Positions 1 to 9,581 of a stretch of DNA of 64,000 nucleotides are shown in pieces. Position numbers and translations under genes: made by a program. The stretch's first letter is position 1, and every line of letters starts with the position of its first letter. Where the stretch lies: NCBI GenBank assembly GCA_015058985.1, contig SVBH01000004.1, forward strand, positions 1-64,000, in the 5' to 3' direction. Under the pieces are notes generated by a model. The model saw only the letters and a program-made list of their open reading frames with translations. It was not told the DNA's origin and made no database searches. The DNA comes from Erysipelotrichaceae bacterium. Lineage in GTDB: Bacteria > Bacillota_I > Bacilli_A > RFN20 > DUOF01.

Positions 1-850
<850 letters not shown>

Positions 851-1013
851 TTGAATCTTGTTCTCGTTTATTGTTTTTGTATTTTAATAGATCAGTAATA
901 GATCTATAAACTCAAGATAAATTGACGTATTCTGTTTAGTTTTCAAAGATCGTTTTCTATAACTAAATAAGTTATAGATGTTTCATTCGCTTTATCTCGC
1001 AGCGAACGTTAAT

Positions 1014-1042
1014 AGTATATAACTTAGAAAAAATAATGTCAA
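1014..1042 (-). promoter_or_regulatory. rRNA promoter, sigma-A type
   Basis: The minus strand reads TTGACA, 17 bases, TATACT, a near-perfect housekeeping promoter pointing at 16S. It lies between tRNA-Leu and 16S, so 16S can be transcribed independently of the upstream tRNAs. The leader from about 1007 to 850 contains no other gene. Confidence 0.88.
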
Positions 1043-1103
1043 CACTTTTTTTGAAATATTTTTTTATGTGGATAACTTTTTTTATTTTTTCCAAATTCTT
1101 TTT

Positions 1104-1192
1104 TGGTGCCCAGAACCAGAATCGAACTGGCACGGGTCTCTCAACCCTCAGGATTTTAAGTCCTGTGCGTCTACCTGTTCCGCCACCTGGGC
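1104..1192 (-). tRNA. tRNA-Leu (anticodon TAA)
   Basis: It folds as a class II tRNA with a long variable arm. The anticodon loop is CTTAAAA and CCA is encoded. It is the last of five minus-strand tRNAs before 16S. Confidence 0.95.
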
Positions 1193-1199
1193 AAATGAA

Positions 1200-1275
1200 T
1201 GGTGATCCGTAGAAGACTCGAACTTCCGACACCGTGATTAAAAGTCACGTGCTCTACCACCTGAGCTAACGGACC
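1200..1275 (-). tRNA. tRNA-Lys (anticodon TTT)
   Basis: The acceptor stem GGTCCGT pairs with ACGGATC. The anticodon loop is CTTTTAA and CCA is encoded. Only seven bases separate it from tRNA-Leu. Confidence 0.95.
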
Positions 1276-1305
1276 ATGTGGTTAATTGGTAATATTTATT
1301 ATTAA

Positions 1306-1381
1306 TGGCTGGGGTACCTGGATTCGAACCAGGGAGATGTCAGAGTCAAAGTCTGATGCCTTACCGCTTGGCTATACCCCA
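1306..1381 (-). tRNA. tRNA-Gln (anticodon TTG)
   Basis: The 5' strand begins TGGGGTA, the anticodon loop is CTTTGAC and CCA is encoded. A dedicated tRNA-Gln says nothing about whether GlnRS or the GatCAB route charges it. Confidence 0.95.
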
Positions 1382-1387
1382 ACATAG

Positions 1388-1472
1388 TGGTGGAGGAGGA
1401 CAGATTTGAACTGCCGAACCCGTTGGGAATTGATTTACAGTCAACCGCGTTTGACCACTTCGCTACTCCTCC
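1388..1472 (-). tRNA. tRNA-Tyr (anticodon GTA)
   Basis: A class II tRNA of 85 bases. Acceptor stem GGAGGAG pairs with CTCCTCC, the anticodon loop is CTGTAAA, and CCA is encoded. Confidence 0.95.
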
Positions 1473-1490
1473 AGAGTCTTAATAATAAAA

Positions 1491-1566
1491 TGGTGGATGC
1501 TGACGGGCTCGAACCGCCGACCCACGCCTTGTAAGGGCGTTGCTCTCCCAACTGAGCTAAGCATCC
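1491..1566 (-). tRNA. tRNA-Val (anticodon TAC)
   Basis: Acceptor stem GGATGCT, anticodon loop CTTACAA, CCA encoded. It is the first gene of the five-tRNA block in transcription order (Val-Tyr-Gln-Lys-Leu). Confidence 0.95.
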
Positions 1567-1646
1567 GTTTTGGTTCATTGACTGAACGCATAAACAATAT
1601 TATCATATTTATATCATTCAGTCAAATTGTTTTTTATTTTTTTTTA

Positions 1647-2003
1647 TTATTGTTGATTTGTTGTTTTTTCTATCCACAAAGGCAAGCATTCTTTTAATTT
1701 TGAAAATTCTTCACTAGTGTTAATTTTCTTTTTTTTGTGGTGAATCTTTTCAAAACTTTCTCTTGTTCTCTGTAATGCTTTTAAAGATAACTTTAAATGC
1801 TTAGTAGAATCATCAATTTCCAAAACTTTGACTTTGACCCTACTGCCAACAGTAACAAAAGACTCAACAGATTTAACAAACTTAGAAGATATTTCAGATA
1901 TGTGGATTAAACCCGTATATCCATTATCAGCATTGGCAAATGCTCCATATGGTTGTAATGCACTTATTTCAACTTCGATTATATCTCCAATTTGATAAGC
2001 CAT
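1647..2003 (-). CDS. S1-domain RNA-binding protein (general stress protein 13/CvfD-like)
   Basis: A small cytosolic protein of 118 residues. The N-terminal 70 residues form one S1 RNA-binding fold: GDIIEVEISALQPYGAFA, then GYTGLIHISEIS and KVKVLEIDDSTKHLKLSLKA. A basic tail rich in Lys follows. B. subtilis YugI (GSP13) and CvfD have this size and layout and bind ribosomes or mRNA; that role is carried over from the family. The ATG at 2003 is preferred because a GAGGAAGTG ribosome-binding site lies 11 bases upstream. The in-frame GTG at 2012 would sit inside that site. Confidence 0.85.
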   Translation of the reverse strand: MAYQIGDIIEVEISALQPYGAFANADNGYTGLIHISEISSKFVKSVESFVTVGSRVKVKVLEIDDSTKHLKLSLKALQRTRESFEKIHHKKKKINTSEEFSKLKECLPLWIEKTTNQQ

Positions 2004-2127
2004 TACTTTCACTTCCTCGTCTGTTCCATTATTCTACCACTTTTCCAAAAAATAGTAAAGATTTTCCCTGTATTAATTTAGACATATATATTACCTATAT
2101 ATATTATATATATTATAAAGAAAGAAA

Positions 2128-2156
2128 TTGACTACCAAATTGTAATGTAGTATTCT
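2128..2156 (+). promoter_or_regulatory. sigma-A-type promoter of the NifU-like gene
   Basis: TTGACT, 17 bases, TATTCT, followed by a short leader with an AGGTGAT ribosome-binding site before the ATG at 2175. Confidence 0.6.
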
Positions 2157-2174
2157 TTTTTTGCAGGTGATATT

Positions 2175-2399
2175 ATGGAACAACAAATTATAGAAGTATT
2201 AGAAAAAATCAGACCCTTTCTTCAAAAAGATGGGGGAGATATTGAATTTGTTTCTTTTAAAGATGGAATAGTATATGTAAAAATGTCTGGGGCATGCGCT
2301 GATTGTATATACATTGATGATACTATCAAAGATGGCGTAGAAGCTATGTTGCTAGATGAAGTTCCAGGAGTTATCTCTGTTGAAGTTGTTAAAGAATAG
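2175..2399 (+). CDS. NifU-like iron-sulfur scaffold/carrier (Nfu C-terminal domain)
   Basis: A 74-residue stand-alone NifU C-terminal domain. It starts with a short helix (IEVLEKIRPFLQKDGGDIEF), typical of the Nfu fold. The cluster-binding CxxC motif is ACADC at about residues 37-41, and the domain ends with VPGVISVEVV. Proteins of this size (B. subtilis YutI) carry 4Fe-4S clusters to apoproteins. The SUF operon 2.5 kb away is the likely source of clusters. The last 11 bases overlap the convergent yutH-like gene. Confidence 0.88.
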   Translation: MEQQIIEVLEKIRPFLQKDGGDIEFVSFKDGIVYVKMSGACADCIYIDDTIKDGVEAMLLDEVPGVISVEVVKE

Positions 2400-3294
2400 T
2401 TTTTTCTAACCACTTTATCGGGCGTATCGAATATTTTGTTTGTAATAATTTATAAATAGTATTAAGTTTAGTGTAGTTAAAAGATATTTTTTGTTTTTGT
2501 TCAAAAAGAAAATTAAAAATATCTTTTTTATTATCATAAAACTCTATCAATTCTTCAAAAAGAAAATCAGGATATAATATTCTAGACATTAAATAACTTG
2601 CCTCTTTTGCGTTAATTTGATAGTAATCTAAAATATTTTCTATTTCACTTATACTAAATTCTTCACTTTTAAAAAGAAACGCCAAGTCCCTAACCGGATT
2701 ATCAATAATCATGTTCAATGGATTTAAAAAAGAATAAGTATCAAAACTACATTTTTTCTTATGAGAAATCGTTAATCTCTCTAATTTATCGTTACTATCT
2801 TCAATTATATCTGCTAAATATTGAAAAGAGTTCTCTGCCAATCCAAAACTATAAAAAATAAGTTGTAAGAATTCTTTATAATTACTATGATCCTTCCTGA
2901 TTGAGGAAACAACCACATTACTTATAAATTCATATTTTTCCTCCTGCAAGGATAAAACTTTTTTTAGACTGTATTCTCTGTTGTCTATTCCAGAAAAAAA
3001 TTCATGTAATTTATAATAATCAACTAAATCTATAACTACATTAGGAATAGAAATTAATACATAAGCTATACCATTGTAATGAGAAATATACTTTCCATTC
3101 TTATTTTTAATAATATATCCACTCTTACCATCTAACTTTTTAGCTATTTCAACAGAAAATGAAGCAATAGATTTTATTTTTTCTTCATTATCATCAACTC
3201 TCTCCAATTTAAAAAACCAATTCTTATAAACAAAGCTCTCATTAACAATATTTACTGGATAATATCCATAATTATCAAATAAAAAAGCAAACAT
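2389..3294 (-). CDS. YutH/CotS-type kinase-like protein, probable spore coat protein
   Basis: A 301-residue protein in the spore-coat kinase-like family. The C-terminal half carries the degenerate phosphotransferase core: LTISHKKK near residue 174 in place of the HGD loop, then PLNMIIDNPVRDLAFLFK near residue 192, which matches the D-x-P-x-RDLA signature of YutH. The N-terminal lobe is weakly conserved. An AGGAGG site precedes the ATG. It follows the yunB-like gene by eight bases, so the two form a probable sporulation operon. In B. subtilis yutH and the NifU-like gene yutI also lie in the same region. Activity as a kinase is doubtful because the catalytic loop is degenerate. Confidence 0.65.
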   Translation of the reverse strand: MFAFLFDNYGYYPVNIVNESFVYKNWFFKLERVDDNEEKIKSIASFSVEIAKKLDGKSGYIIKNKNGKYISHYNGIAYVLISIPNVVIDLVDYYKLHEFFSGIDNREYSLKKVLSLQEEKYEFISNVVVSSIRKDHSNYKEFLQLIFYSFGLAENSFQYLADIIEDSNDKLERLTISHKKKCSFDTYSFLNPLNMIIDNPVRDLAFLFKSEEFSISEIENILDYYQINAKEASYLMSRILYPDFLFEELIEFYDNKKDIFNFLFEQKQKISFNYTKLNTIYKLLQTKYSIRPIKWLEKTIL

Positions 3295-3302
3295 TAGTCC
3301 TC

Positions 3303-4022
3303 CTAACCAACAGGAATTTGGCCTGTTATACCATTTATACTGCTACTTCCTATATAATAATTAGGTATTTCCCCTTGAACAGCTAAAGAGGCAATCACTA
3401 AATTTGTTTCAATTCTATGATTATCTTTATTGAATGGAACTAGAATTTTTAAATTAATAGTAACCTTCATAATTATTTCTACTATCACATTATTAATTCC
3501 ATACGAATTAATAGAAGAAACTATATCTGTCGAAGCATTTCCAATTAATTGAAATTTAATGGGTATTTTAGGGCCTAATGATGTTAAAAGAAAATTAGAT
3601 GACCCGACAAACAATGGAACTTGGTAATAAATGGAATTATTTTTCACTTTATAATCAAATAAATCATTTACTATACCTAATGATTCAATTTTTCCATCCT
3701 GAACTAGTTTTATATTCTTATTAATCAAATCATTTGTTTTTGCATTCATTCTATTTAATAAAGATGAATTATAAGAAAAACTTTTTATTTTCCCTGCTTC
3801 ATCCTCTTTTACAATAATATATGGTTGATTTATTTGATCAACAATTTCTAAAACTGAACTATTAATTATCAAATTAGCCATTTCTTCACTTCTATTCTTG
3901 CCATATTCTATTACTACAGGTCTAACTTTTTTATTTAGTGTGTTAACTGTTAGAACAACCATTACTATTAAGCTTACAACGAAACCTATTATTTTTATAT
4001 CTTTCAAAGTAAAATCTTTCAT
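3303..4022 (-). CDS. yunB: sporulation protein YunB-like
   Basis: A 239-residue protein with one N-terminal membrane anchor (about residues 9-26, IIGFVVSLIVMVVLTV). An exported domain follows, with the family features LGPKIPIKFQLIG, a Tyr-Gly-Ile-Asn-Asn segment and a C-terminal VQGEIPNYY. B. subtilis YunB is made in the mother cell under sigma-E and is needed for spore morphogenesis; that role is family knowledge. The ATG at 4022 is chosen because GAGGTT lies four bases upstream. Longer in-frame starts would run into the divergent CBS gene. Confidence 0.82.
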   Translation of the reverse strand: MKDFTLKDIKIIGFVVSLIVMVVLTVNTLNKKVRPVVIEYGKNRSEEMANLIINSSVLEIVDQINQPYIIVKEDEAGKIKSFSYNSSLLNRMNAKTNDLINKNIKLVQDGKIESLGIVNDLFDYKVKNNSIYYQVPLFVGSSNFLLTSLGPKIPIKFQLIGNASTDIVSSINSYGINNVIVEIIMKVTINLKILVPFNKDNHRIETNLVIASLAVQGEIPNYYIGSSSINGITGQIPVG

Positions 4023-4099
4023 TATTAACCTCATGTAAATATATGAATTAAAGCTGAATAAAATGAATATATTTGTTAATAATGTGTGCAGGTGATTAG

Positions 4100-4528
4100 A
4101 TGAAAAGTATTGCAAAAAACATAATGAGCAAAAATGTAATTTCCATTCTTCCCTCAACTACTGTACAAGAAGCAGCTATTATAATGAAAAAATATGATAT
4201 TGGTTTTTTACCGATAATTGAAAATCACAACATTCTAGGGGTAATAACAGATCGTGATATCGTTATAAGAGCAGCTATAAGCAATGATTTAAACAAAACT
4301 ATAAATAATTTTATGACTCCTTCCCCCTTACAATTTGTAACCGAGGATACCTCAATTTCAGATGTCATCTTCACTATGGCCAATTATAAAATAAGAAGGG
4401 TTTTGGTATTAAATGAAAACAATCATTTGTCTGGTATAATTTCACTTAAAGATGTAATCCTTTATAGCGTTGAAAATATTAATAATATTGCCAATATTTT
4501 TACTGAAACACATTTTAGAAATTTATAA
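4100..4528 (+). CDS. CBS-domain-pair protein
   Basis: A 142-residue cytosolic protein made of two CBS domains: about residues 7-60 (MSKNVISILPSTTVQEAA, then ITDRDIVIRA) and 72-130 (MTPSPLQFVTEDTSISD, then GIISLKDVIL). Stand-alone CBS pairs usually bind adenine nucleotides and sense energy state. The ligand and target cannot be read here. An AGGTGA site precedes the ATG. It is transcribed away from yunB from a 77-base shared region and ends at a strong two-way hairpin. Confidence 0.85.
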   Translation: MKSIAKNIMSKNVISILPSTTVQEAAIIMKKYDIGFLPIIENHNILGVITDRDIVIRAAISNDLNKTINNFMTPSPLQFVTEDTSISDVIFTMANYKIRRVLVLNENNHLSGIISLKDVILYSVENINNIANIFTETHFRNL

Positions 4529-4533
4529 AAAAA

Positions 4534-4566
4534 ATAGACAGTTAGTTAGCTGTCTATCTTTTTATT
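4534..4566. terminator. bidirectional terminator between CBS gene and frameshifted gene
   Basis: Stem ATAGACAG/CTGTCTAT with an eight-base loop. A-rich sequence lies on one side and CTTTTTATTTG on the other, so it can act on both strands. The minus-strand gene's stop codon lies within it. Confidence 0.8.
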
Positions 4567-4778
4567 TGACTTTGTTCTTGATCTTTCAAAAAAAGTGAAT
4601 GTATCTTTTTTTAAGAGTTCATTATTATAAAGTGATCGCAGCATTGTTCTATTATCAACAGTTGGTAAAGCTAGTACAAAATTTCCGTTCATTTCCTGAA
4701 ACATTTTAGGACAACGTTTTTTATTCCTTCTTCTATATTAGATTTTAGTTCAAAAATCTCCACTTCTGGCTTTTTCAT
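4546..4778 (-). pseudogene. small gene split by a -1 frameshift at an A-AAA-AAC heptamer
   Basis: The ATG at 4778 has a GGAAGTGG site upstream and opens a frame of 29 codons (begins MKKPEVEIFELKSN) that stops near 4691. Reading on in the -1 frame from the six-A run at about 4720 gives a continuous sequence (RCPKMFQEMNGNFVLALP, later FTFFERSRTKSN) to a stop at 4546. The joined product is about 77 residues, with coding-like composition throughout. The zero frame reads ATA AAA AAC, so the heptamer A-AAA-AAC sits exactly in the phase used for -1 slippage. This may be a broken gene, a base-calling error or true recoding. No family was recognised. Confidence 0.55.
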
Positions 4779-4849
4779 CTTATACCACTTCCCTATAGTT
4801 TTATTATGTCATATATATCAACCTCGAACTAAAAAAATCGTTTAAAAAA

Positions 4850-4874
4850 AGCCTATTAGTTTTTCTAATAGACT
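4850..4874 (-). terminator. terminator of the suf operon
   Basis: The minus strand reads AGTCTATTAG, an A-rich loop, CTAATAGGCT, then a run of T. It lies just past the sufB stop. Confidence 0.85.
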
Positions 4875-4881
4875 TATTAGT

Positions 4882-6285
4882 TTAACCTATTGAATTTTCC
4901 ATTTCTAAGTTAATTAATTGGTTTAATTCTACAGCGTACTCCATTGGAAGTTCCGAACTAAATGGTTCAATAAATCCCATAACAATCATTTTTAAAGCTT
5001 GTTTTTTATCTATTCCACGACTCATCAAATAGAACAATTGATCCTCGCTAACCTTAGAAACACTTGCTTCATGTTCAATAATTGATTGGTTATTACCTAC
5101 CTCATTAGAAGGAATCGTATCGCTTCTTGATTTATCATCTAAAAGTAAAGTATCACATTGAACATGACTTCGTGAATTTATCGCATTTGGTCCAATTTTA
5201 ACTAGACCTCGATAGTTAACTTCTCCTCCATTTTTACCAATGGATTTTGAAATAATTGTAGAACTAGTATTTGGGGCTAAATGTATCATCTTAGCTCCTG
5301 CATCTTGTCTTTGATTATTTGAGGCAACTGCTATTGAAATACAAAGTCCTTTGGCTCTTTCACCTGCTAAGATACAAGCAGGATATTTCATATTGATAGA
5401 AGAACCAATATTTCCATCTATCCATTCCATAAGACCACCTTCATCAACTTTTGCTCTTTTAGTTACTAAATTGATAATGTTATCAGACCAGTTTTGAATG
5501 GTAGAATAACGACATTTTGCTCTTTTTCCAACATATATTTCTACTACTGCTGCATGTAAAGAAGATGCAGAATATAAAGGAGCAGTACATCCTTCAACAT
5601 AATGAACATCAGCATCATCATCCACAATAATTAAAGTTCTTTCAAATTGCCCCATTCTTTCAGAATTGATTCTAAAATATGATTGTAAAGGTTTATCCAC
5701 CTTTACCCCTTTTGGCACATAGATAAATGATCCTCCTGACCAAACTGCACTATTTAAAGCTGCAAATTTGTTGTCTGTATAAGGTACTAATTTACCAAAA
5801 TATTTTTTGAATAACTCTGGATGTTCTTTTAAAGCAGTATCAGTATCAGTAAAAATAATGCCTTTTTCTTCTACTTCTTTTAACATATTGTGATATACAA
5901 CTTCTGACTCATATTGAGTGGATACACCAGCCAAATATTTTTGTTCAGCTTCTGGGATTCCTAGCTTATCAAAAGTGTTTTTAATAGTTTCAGGAACCTC
6001 TTCCCAAGAAGAACTTCTTTTATCACTAGGTTTAATATAATAAGTAAAATCTTGATAATCTATTTGACTTAAATCAGGTCCCCAAGTCTGTAAAGGCCTT
6101 TCCTCAAAATGTTTTAAAGATTTAAGTCTGAATTCTTTCATCCATTCAGGTTCTTTTTTTACTTCTGATATTTCTTTTACAATATCTTCATTTAAACCTT
6201 TACTAGTTTTATAAGATGCGTTTTCTTCATCTTTAAAGCCATATTTATATTCTTCTTTAAAAGAAGATTTACTCATCTTACTCAC
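4882..6285 (-). CDS. sufB: Fe-S cluster assembly protein SufB
   Basis: At 467 residues this matches full-length SufB, the core of the SufBCD scaffold that builds Fe-S clusters in the cytosol. Visible landmarks are [19 protein letters not shown] (about 186), the beta-helix core with [11 protein letters not shown], and the C-terminal [15 protein letters not shown] and [21 protein letters not shown] segments with the conserved Glu and His. It is the last gene of sufC-D-S-U-B, and its start overlaps the sufU stop by four bases (ATGA type). Confidence 0.97.
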   Translation of the reverse strand: MSKMSKSSFKEEYKYGFKDEENASYKTSKGLNEDIVKEISEVKKEPEWMKEFRLKSLKHFEERPLQTWGPDLSQIDYQDFTYYIKPSDKRSSSWEEVPETIKNTFDKLGIPEAEQKYLAGVSTQYESEVVYHNMLKEVEEKGIIFTDTDTALKEHPELFKKYFGKLVPYTDNKFAALNSAVWSGGSFIYVPKGVKVDKPLQSYFRINSERMGQFERTLIIVDDDADVHYVEGCTAPLYSASSLHAAVVEIYVGKRAKCRYSTIQNWSDNIINLVTKRAKVDEGGLMEWIDGNIGSSINMKYPACILAGERAKGLCISIAVASNNQRQDAGAKMIHLAPNTSSTIISKSIGKNGGEVNYRGLVKIGPNAINSRSHVQCDTLLLDDKSRSDTIPSNEVGNNQSIIEHEASVSKVSEDQLFYLMSRGIDKKQALKMIVMGFIEPFSSELPMEYAVELNQLINLEMENSIG

Positions 6286-6719
6286 TCCTTTTCTTCAAGT
6301 ATTTCTTTTGCTCCAAGCCAACCAATAGTAGCACATTTGATACGATTAGCTTGTTTACCAGTATTTTTAAAAGCTCCAGCTTCACCTAGTAATTCTTCAT
6401 CATATTCTTCTTCATTAATCATTTTTAAATATTCATTTATAATAACATCAGCTTCTTGCTTTGTTTTTCCTTTTAAAAGTTCTGTCATAATTGAAGTTGA
6501 TGCTGTCGAAATAGCACATGCAACCCCGTCAAATCTAATATCTTCTATCTTTCCATTAACAAGTAACATTTCTACTGTAATATCATCAATACAAGAATCA
6601 GAATTCATTCTTTTGCTACAATAATCACAGTTATGCGTTAATTCTTTATTTCTTGGATATTGATAATGGTCTAATATTACTTGTCTAACCATCATTGGAT
6701 CATCAAAAATAGGCGTCAA
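6282..6719 (-). CDS. sufU: SufU-type sulfur transfer protein / IscU-like
   Basis: The Firmicutes-type partner of SufS: it takes persulfide sulfur from the desulfurase and passes it to SufBCD. The family core [14 protein letters not shown] is near the N terminus. The zinc ligands are visible as [11 protein letters not shown] and KCATIGW, corresponding to Cys, Asp, Cys and Cys. The TTG at 6719 is preferred because GGGAGGA lies 11 bases upstream. An in-frame GTG at 6728 lies only two bases after that site. The gene overlaps the 3' end of sufS. Confidence 0.92.
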   Translation of the reverse strand: MTPIFDDPMMVRQVILDHYQYPRNKELTHNCDYCSKRMNSDSCIDDITVEMLLVNGKIEDIRFDGVACAISTASTSIMTELLKGKTKQEADVIINEYLKMINEEEYDEELLGEAGAFKNTGKQANRIKCATIGWLGAKEILEEKE

Positions 6720-7917
6720 GAAAATCACTTCCTCCCTTAGCTATTGATACAAAATAATCTATTTCTTCCTTAGTGTTGTAAAAAGAGAAAGAACATCTTA
6801 AATTCAAAGGTACATAATGACCAACAACTAGTTTAGCACAATGATTCCCTCCCCTTACACAAATGCCATATTTATTAAAATAACTAGCACTATCTTGAGG
6901 GAAAACTCCTTTGATATTAAAGATTAAAAGATTACTATCACTATCTTCATTATATATTTCTACATTATCTAATTCTTTTAATTTCTTTAAAGCGTATTTT
7001 TTTAATTCTATTTCATATTTATGAATATCATCTAAACCTATTTTTTCTAAATAAGTTATTGCAGCAGTAAGTCCTAAAGCTGCTTCAATTTTAGGGGTTC
7101 CTGCTTCAAATTTGGTAGGTGAACTTTTGTAAGTTACATTCATTGATTTATCATAGATAATATTCATTCCTCCACCTTCATAAAAAGGGGTCATTTTTTC
7201 TAATAATTCTTGTTTTCCATATAAAACCCCTATTCCTGTAGGTCCACATAATTTATGACCTGAGAAATAAAGAAAATCACAATCTAATTCTTTAACGTCA
7301 ACCTTCATAAAAGTAACACTTTGAGCAGCATCTACTAAAACAACTGCCCCTACTTTATGAGCTTCTTTAGTGATATTTTTTATATCATTCACATATCCCA
7401 AAGTATTTGAAGCATGACATATCGCCAAAATCTTCGTTTTATTAGTTATCGTTTTCTTAACATTTTCAATTGTAACCTTATTGTTTTCTAAAGGAATAAA
7501 CTTAATAACTGCTTTTTTCATCTTAGCAATCTTAAACCAAGGTAGAGTATTTGAAGCATGTTCTTGCTCCGTCAATACGATTTCATCACCTTCATTTATA
7601 AAATCTAATCCATAACTAAAAGCTACTAGATTAGCACTTTCTGTTGTTCCAGAAGTGAAAACTACTTCATTCTTTTTAGCACCAATAAAATTAGCGCATA
7701 TATTTCTTGCTTTTTCATATTCAGTATCTACTTTATAGCTCAAATCATAATCTCCACGATGAGCATTTGCAGTGTAGTTACAATAATATTCTTTAATCGC
7801 ATCTAAGACACAATATGGTTTTAAAGTTGTAGCAGCATTATCAAAATACACTAATGGCTTTTCTCTTTTTTCCATCAGCATTGGAAAATCTTTTCTAATG
7901 CTTTCAACATCCAACAT
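6703..7917 (-). CDS. sufS: cysteine desulfurase SufS
   Basis: A PLP-dependent class V aminotransferase of 404 residues that removes sulfur from cysteine. The PLP lysine is K222 in SGHKLCGP. The mobile catalytic cysteine is C360 in RGGNHC. The N-terminal FDNAATTLKP and the HASNTLG cofactor-stacking segment are also present. The GNHC-type (group II) loop fits a SufU-assisted enzyme. It starts one base after the sufD stop and overlaps sufU downstream. Confidence 0.97.
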   Translation of the reverse strand: MLDVESIRKDFPMLMEKREKPLVYFDNAATTLKPYCVLDAIKEYYCNYTANAHRGDYDLSYKVDTEYEKARNICANFIGAKKNEVVFTSGTTESANLVAFSYGLDFINEGDEIVLTEQEHASNTLPWFKIAKMKKAVIKFIPLENNKVTIENVKKTITNKTKILAICHASNTLGYVNDIKNITKEAHKVGAVVLVDAAQSVTFMKVDVKELDCDFLYFSGHKLCGPTGIGVLYGKQELLEKMTPFYEGGGMNIIYDKSMNVTYKSSPTKFEAGTPKIEAALGLTAAITYLEKIGLDDIHKYEIELKKYALKKLKELDNVEIYNEDSDSNLLIFNIKGVFPQDSASYFNKYGICVRGGNHCAKLVVGHYVPLNLRCSFSFYNTKEEIDYFVSIAKGGSDFLDAYF

Positions 7918-8751
7918 TTAAAACACCTCTTTCTCCATCAAAAGATTAATTTCTTTTTTTATTTTTTCATCACTAATATATTCCAAAACAGGTTTTAAGT
8001 AACCTATTGCAATTGTTTTTTTAGCATCAATTGCACTTATTCCACGACTCATCAAATAAAAGATATGATTATCATCTACTTTTCCTACTGCAGCAGCATG
8101 AGAAGCAGAAACATCATTTTCATCTATATACAACAAAGGTTTAATTTCCCCAGTACTTTTCTCATCAAACAAAATGATTTTATTGTTTTGTAAAACATTG
8201 CTTTTTTTACATCCTTTTTTGATAGACCCCATAATTTCAAATAAAAGGTTCCCGTCTGCACTTACAACGCCATAATTGTCTAATTTAGAACTTGAACCTA
8301 TAGTATTATGATTAACCCCTATTGACATTCTCTTACTGTTAGATGCAGCCATTGAAGCAACTCTACTATAACAATAAGAATTTTCTCCATTAATATCTAT
8401 AATACTCTTAAATTGGTAATCGTTATCAAATAAATCGATTATTATTTGTTCATATTTATCATTCTTATTTATCTCAATTTTTTTTAATACGTTAGAATTT
8501 CCTTGTTTAATTAAAGAAATATTTCTAACTTCTAAATCACTATTTACTACTAACTTATAATCAACAAAAGAAGTTTTAAAATATTCTTCACTAATATCTA
8601 TTGAATCATTTACTTCCAAAACCAAAGAACCGTTGTTCAATTCTATAAAGGTATTTCCTTTTCGATTAGTTACAATAATTTTATTTGCTTCTTTAACTAA
8701 TTCTCTTTCAGAAAAAATTTGAATTTTATTTTCTTCAAATACTATCTTCAT
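7918..8751 (-). CDS. sufD: Fe-S cluster assembly protein SufD, short form
   Basis: A SufD paralogue of SufB. The conserved C-terminal part is present (SASHAAAVGKVDDNHIFYLM, then SRGISAIDAKKTIAIGYLKP). At 277 residues it is much shorter than B. subtilis SufD (over 430). The N-terminal helical region is missing and the beta-helix is shortened. The histidine in SHAAAVG matches the residue needed for cluster assembly. Its start overlaps the sufC stop. Assignment as SufD rests on the motif and its place between sufC and sufS. Confidence 0.93.
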   Translation of the reverse strand: MKIVFEENKIQIFSERELVKEANKIIVTNRKGNTFIELNNGSLVLEVNDSIDISEEYFKTSFVDYKLVVNSDLEVRNISLIKQGNSNVLKKIEINKNDKYEQIIIDLFDNDYQFKSIIDINGENSYCYSRVASMAASNSKRMSIGVNHNTIGSSSKLDNYGVVSADGNLLFEIMGSIKKGCKKSNVLQNNKIILFDEKSTGEIKPLLYIDENDVSASHAAAVGKVDDNHIFYLMSRGISAIDAKKTIAIGYLKPVLEYISDEKIKKEINLLMEKEVF

Positions 8752-9557
8752 TATTTAGTTACCTTAACAGCACAAGTTCCAATGGAGATTTTCTTTTTCT
8801 CTTTCTTCAACTTAATACCATATTCCTTCTCAATAAACTCATATCCTTGTTGATTAACTTTGTCTAACAATTCCTTTCCACCAGTCAAAATAATTTTACC
8901 ATCGACGATAATATGAACATTGGTAGGTTCAATCATCTCATACAATTTAGAATAGTGTGAAATAATTACCGCCCCAAAATCAGGTCCTTTCATTTCATTT
9001 ATGGTATTAGCAACTATTCTTAGAGCATCAACATCTAACCCTGAATCAATCTCATCAAGTAACGCTATCTTAGGTTGCAAAAGTTTCATTTGAAGCAATT
9101 CATTACGCTTCTTTTCTCCACCAGAAAAACCTTCATTTAAATTACGATGAGCCATATCCAAAGATAAACCAACTTCATTACTACATTTCTCCATATTTTT
9201 AATAAATTGATACAATCCAATTGGTTTCTCAAGTCTAGCATTTATTGAAGCTTTTAAAAAATCTCCATTATTAACTCCTGCTACTTCAGGTGGATATTGC
9301 ATTGCTAAAAACAATCCTGCTTTGGATCTTTCGTCTACTTCCATACCTAAAACATCTTTTCCATCAAAAGATATTTTCCCAGATTCAACTTTATATTGAT
9401 AATGTCCCATAATAGTATTCAATAATGTTGATTTTCCATGTCCATTAGGACCTATTAAAGCATGTATTTCACCAGTGTTAACCGTTAAATTCAAACCGTT
9501 TAAAATAATATTATCTTCTACTGTTACTACTAAATCCTCTATTTTTAGAGTTTTCAT
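8751..9557 (-). CDS. sufC: Fe-S cluster assembly ATPase SufC
   Basis: The ABC-type ATPase of SufBCD. Walker A GPNGHGKST lies at residues 36-44. The signature is FSGGEKKRNELLQ and Walker B is IALLDEIDSGLD, the SufC form of these motifs. The ATG at 9557 is chosen because GAGGTG lies seven bases upstream; the ATG two codons earlier is almost on top of that site. It is the first gene of the suf operon. A C-terminal Lys-rich tail with one Cys extends a little past the usual end. Confidence 0.97.
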   Translation of the reverse strand: MKTLKIEDLVVTVEDNIILNGLNLTVNTGEIHALIGPNGHGKSTLLNTIMGHYQYKVESGKISFDGKDVLGMEVDERSKAGLFLAMQYPPEVAGVNNGDFLKASINARLEKPIGLYQFIKNMEKCSNEVGLSLDMAHRNLNEGFSGGEKKRNELLQMKLLQPKIALLDEIDSGLDVDALRIVANTINEMKGPDFGAVIISHYSKLYEMIEPTNVHIIVDGKIILTGGKELLDKVNQQGYEFIEKEYGIKLKKEKKKISIGTCAVKVTK

Positions 9558-9581
9558 TAACATTCACCTCTACTCCTAAAT

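Noticed and set aside
972..1232. Open frame of 86 codons on the minus strand
   Set aside because: It runs through tRNA-Leu and the rRNA promoter, so it is not a gene.
2084..2118. Repeated AT-rich TATATA sequence
   Set aside because: It is simple AT-rich DNA between divergent promoters with no clear symmetry or repeat unit.
4022..4157. Longer N terminus for the YunB-like protein
   Set aside because: It lacks a ribosome-binding site and would overlap the divergent CBS gene; the ATG at 4022 has GAGG at good distance.
6720..6728. GTG start for sufU
   Set aside because: It sits two bases after the GGAGG site; the TTG at 6719 is better spaced. The choice is not certain.
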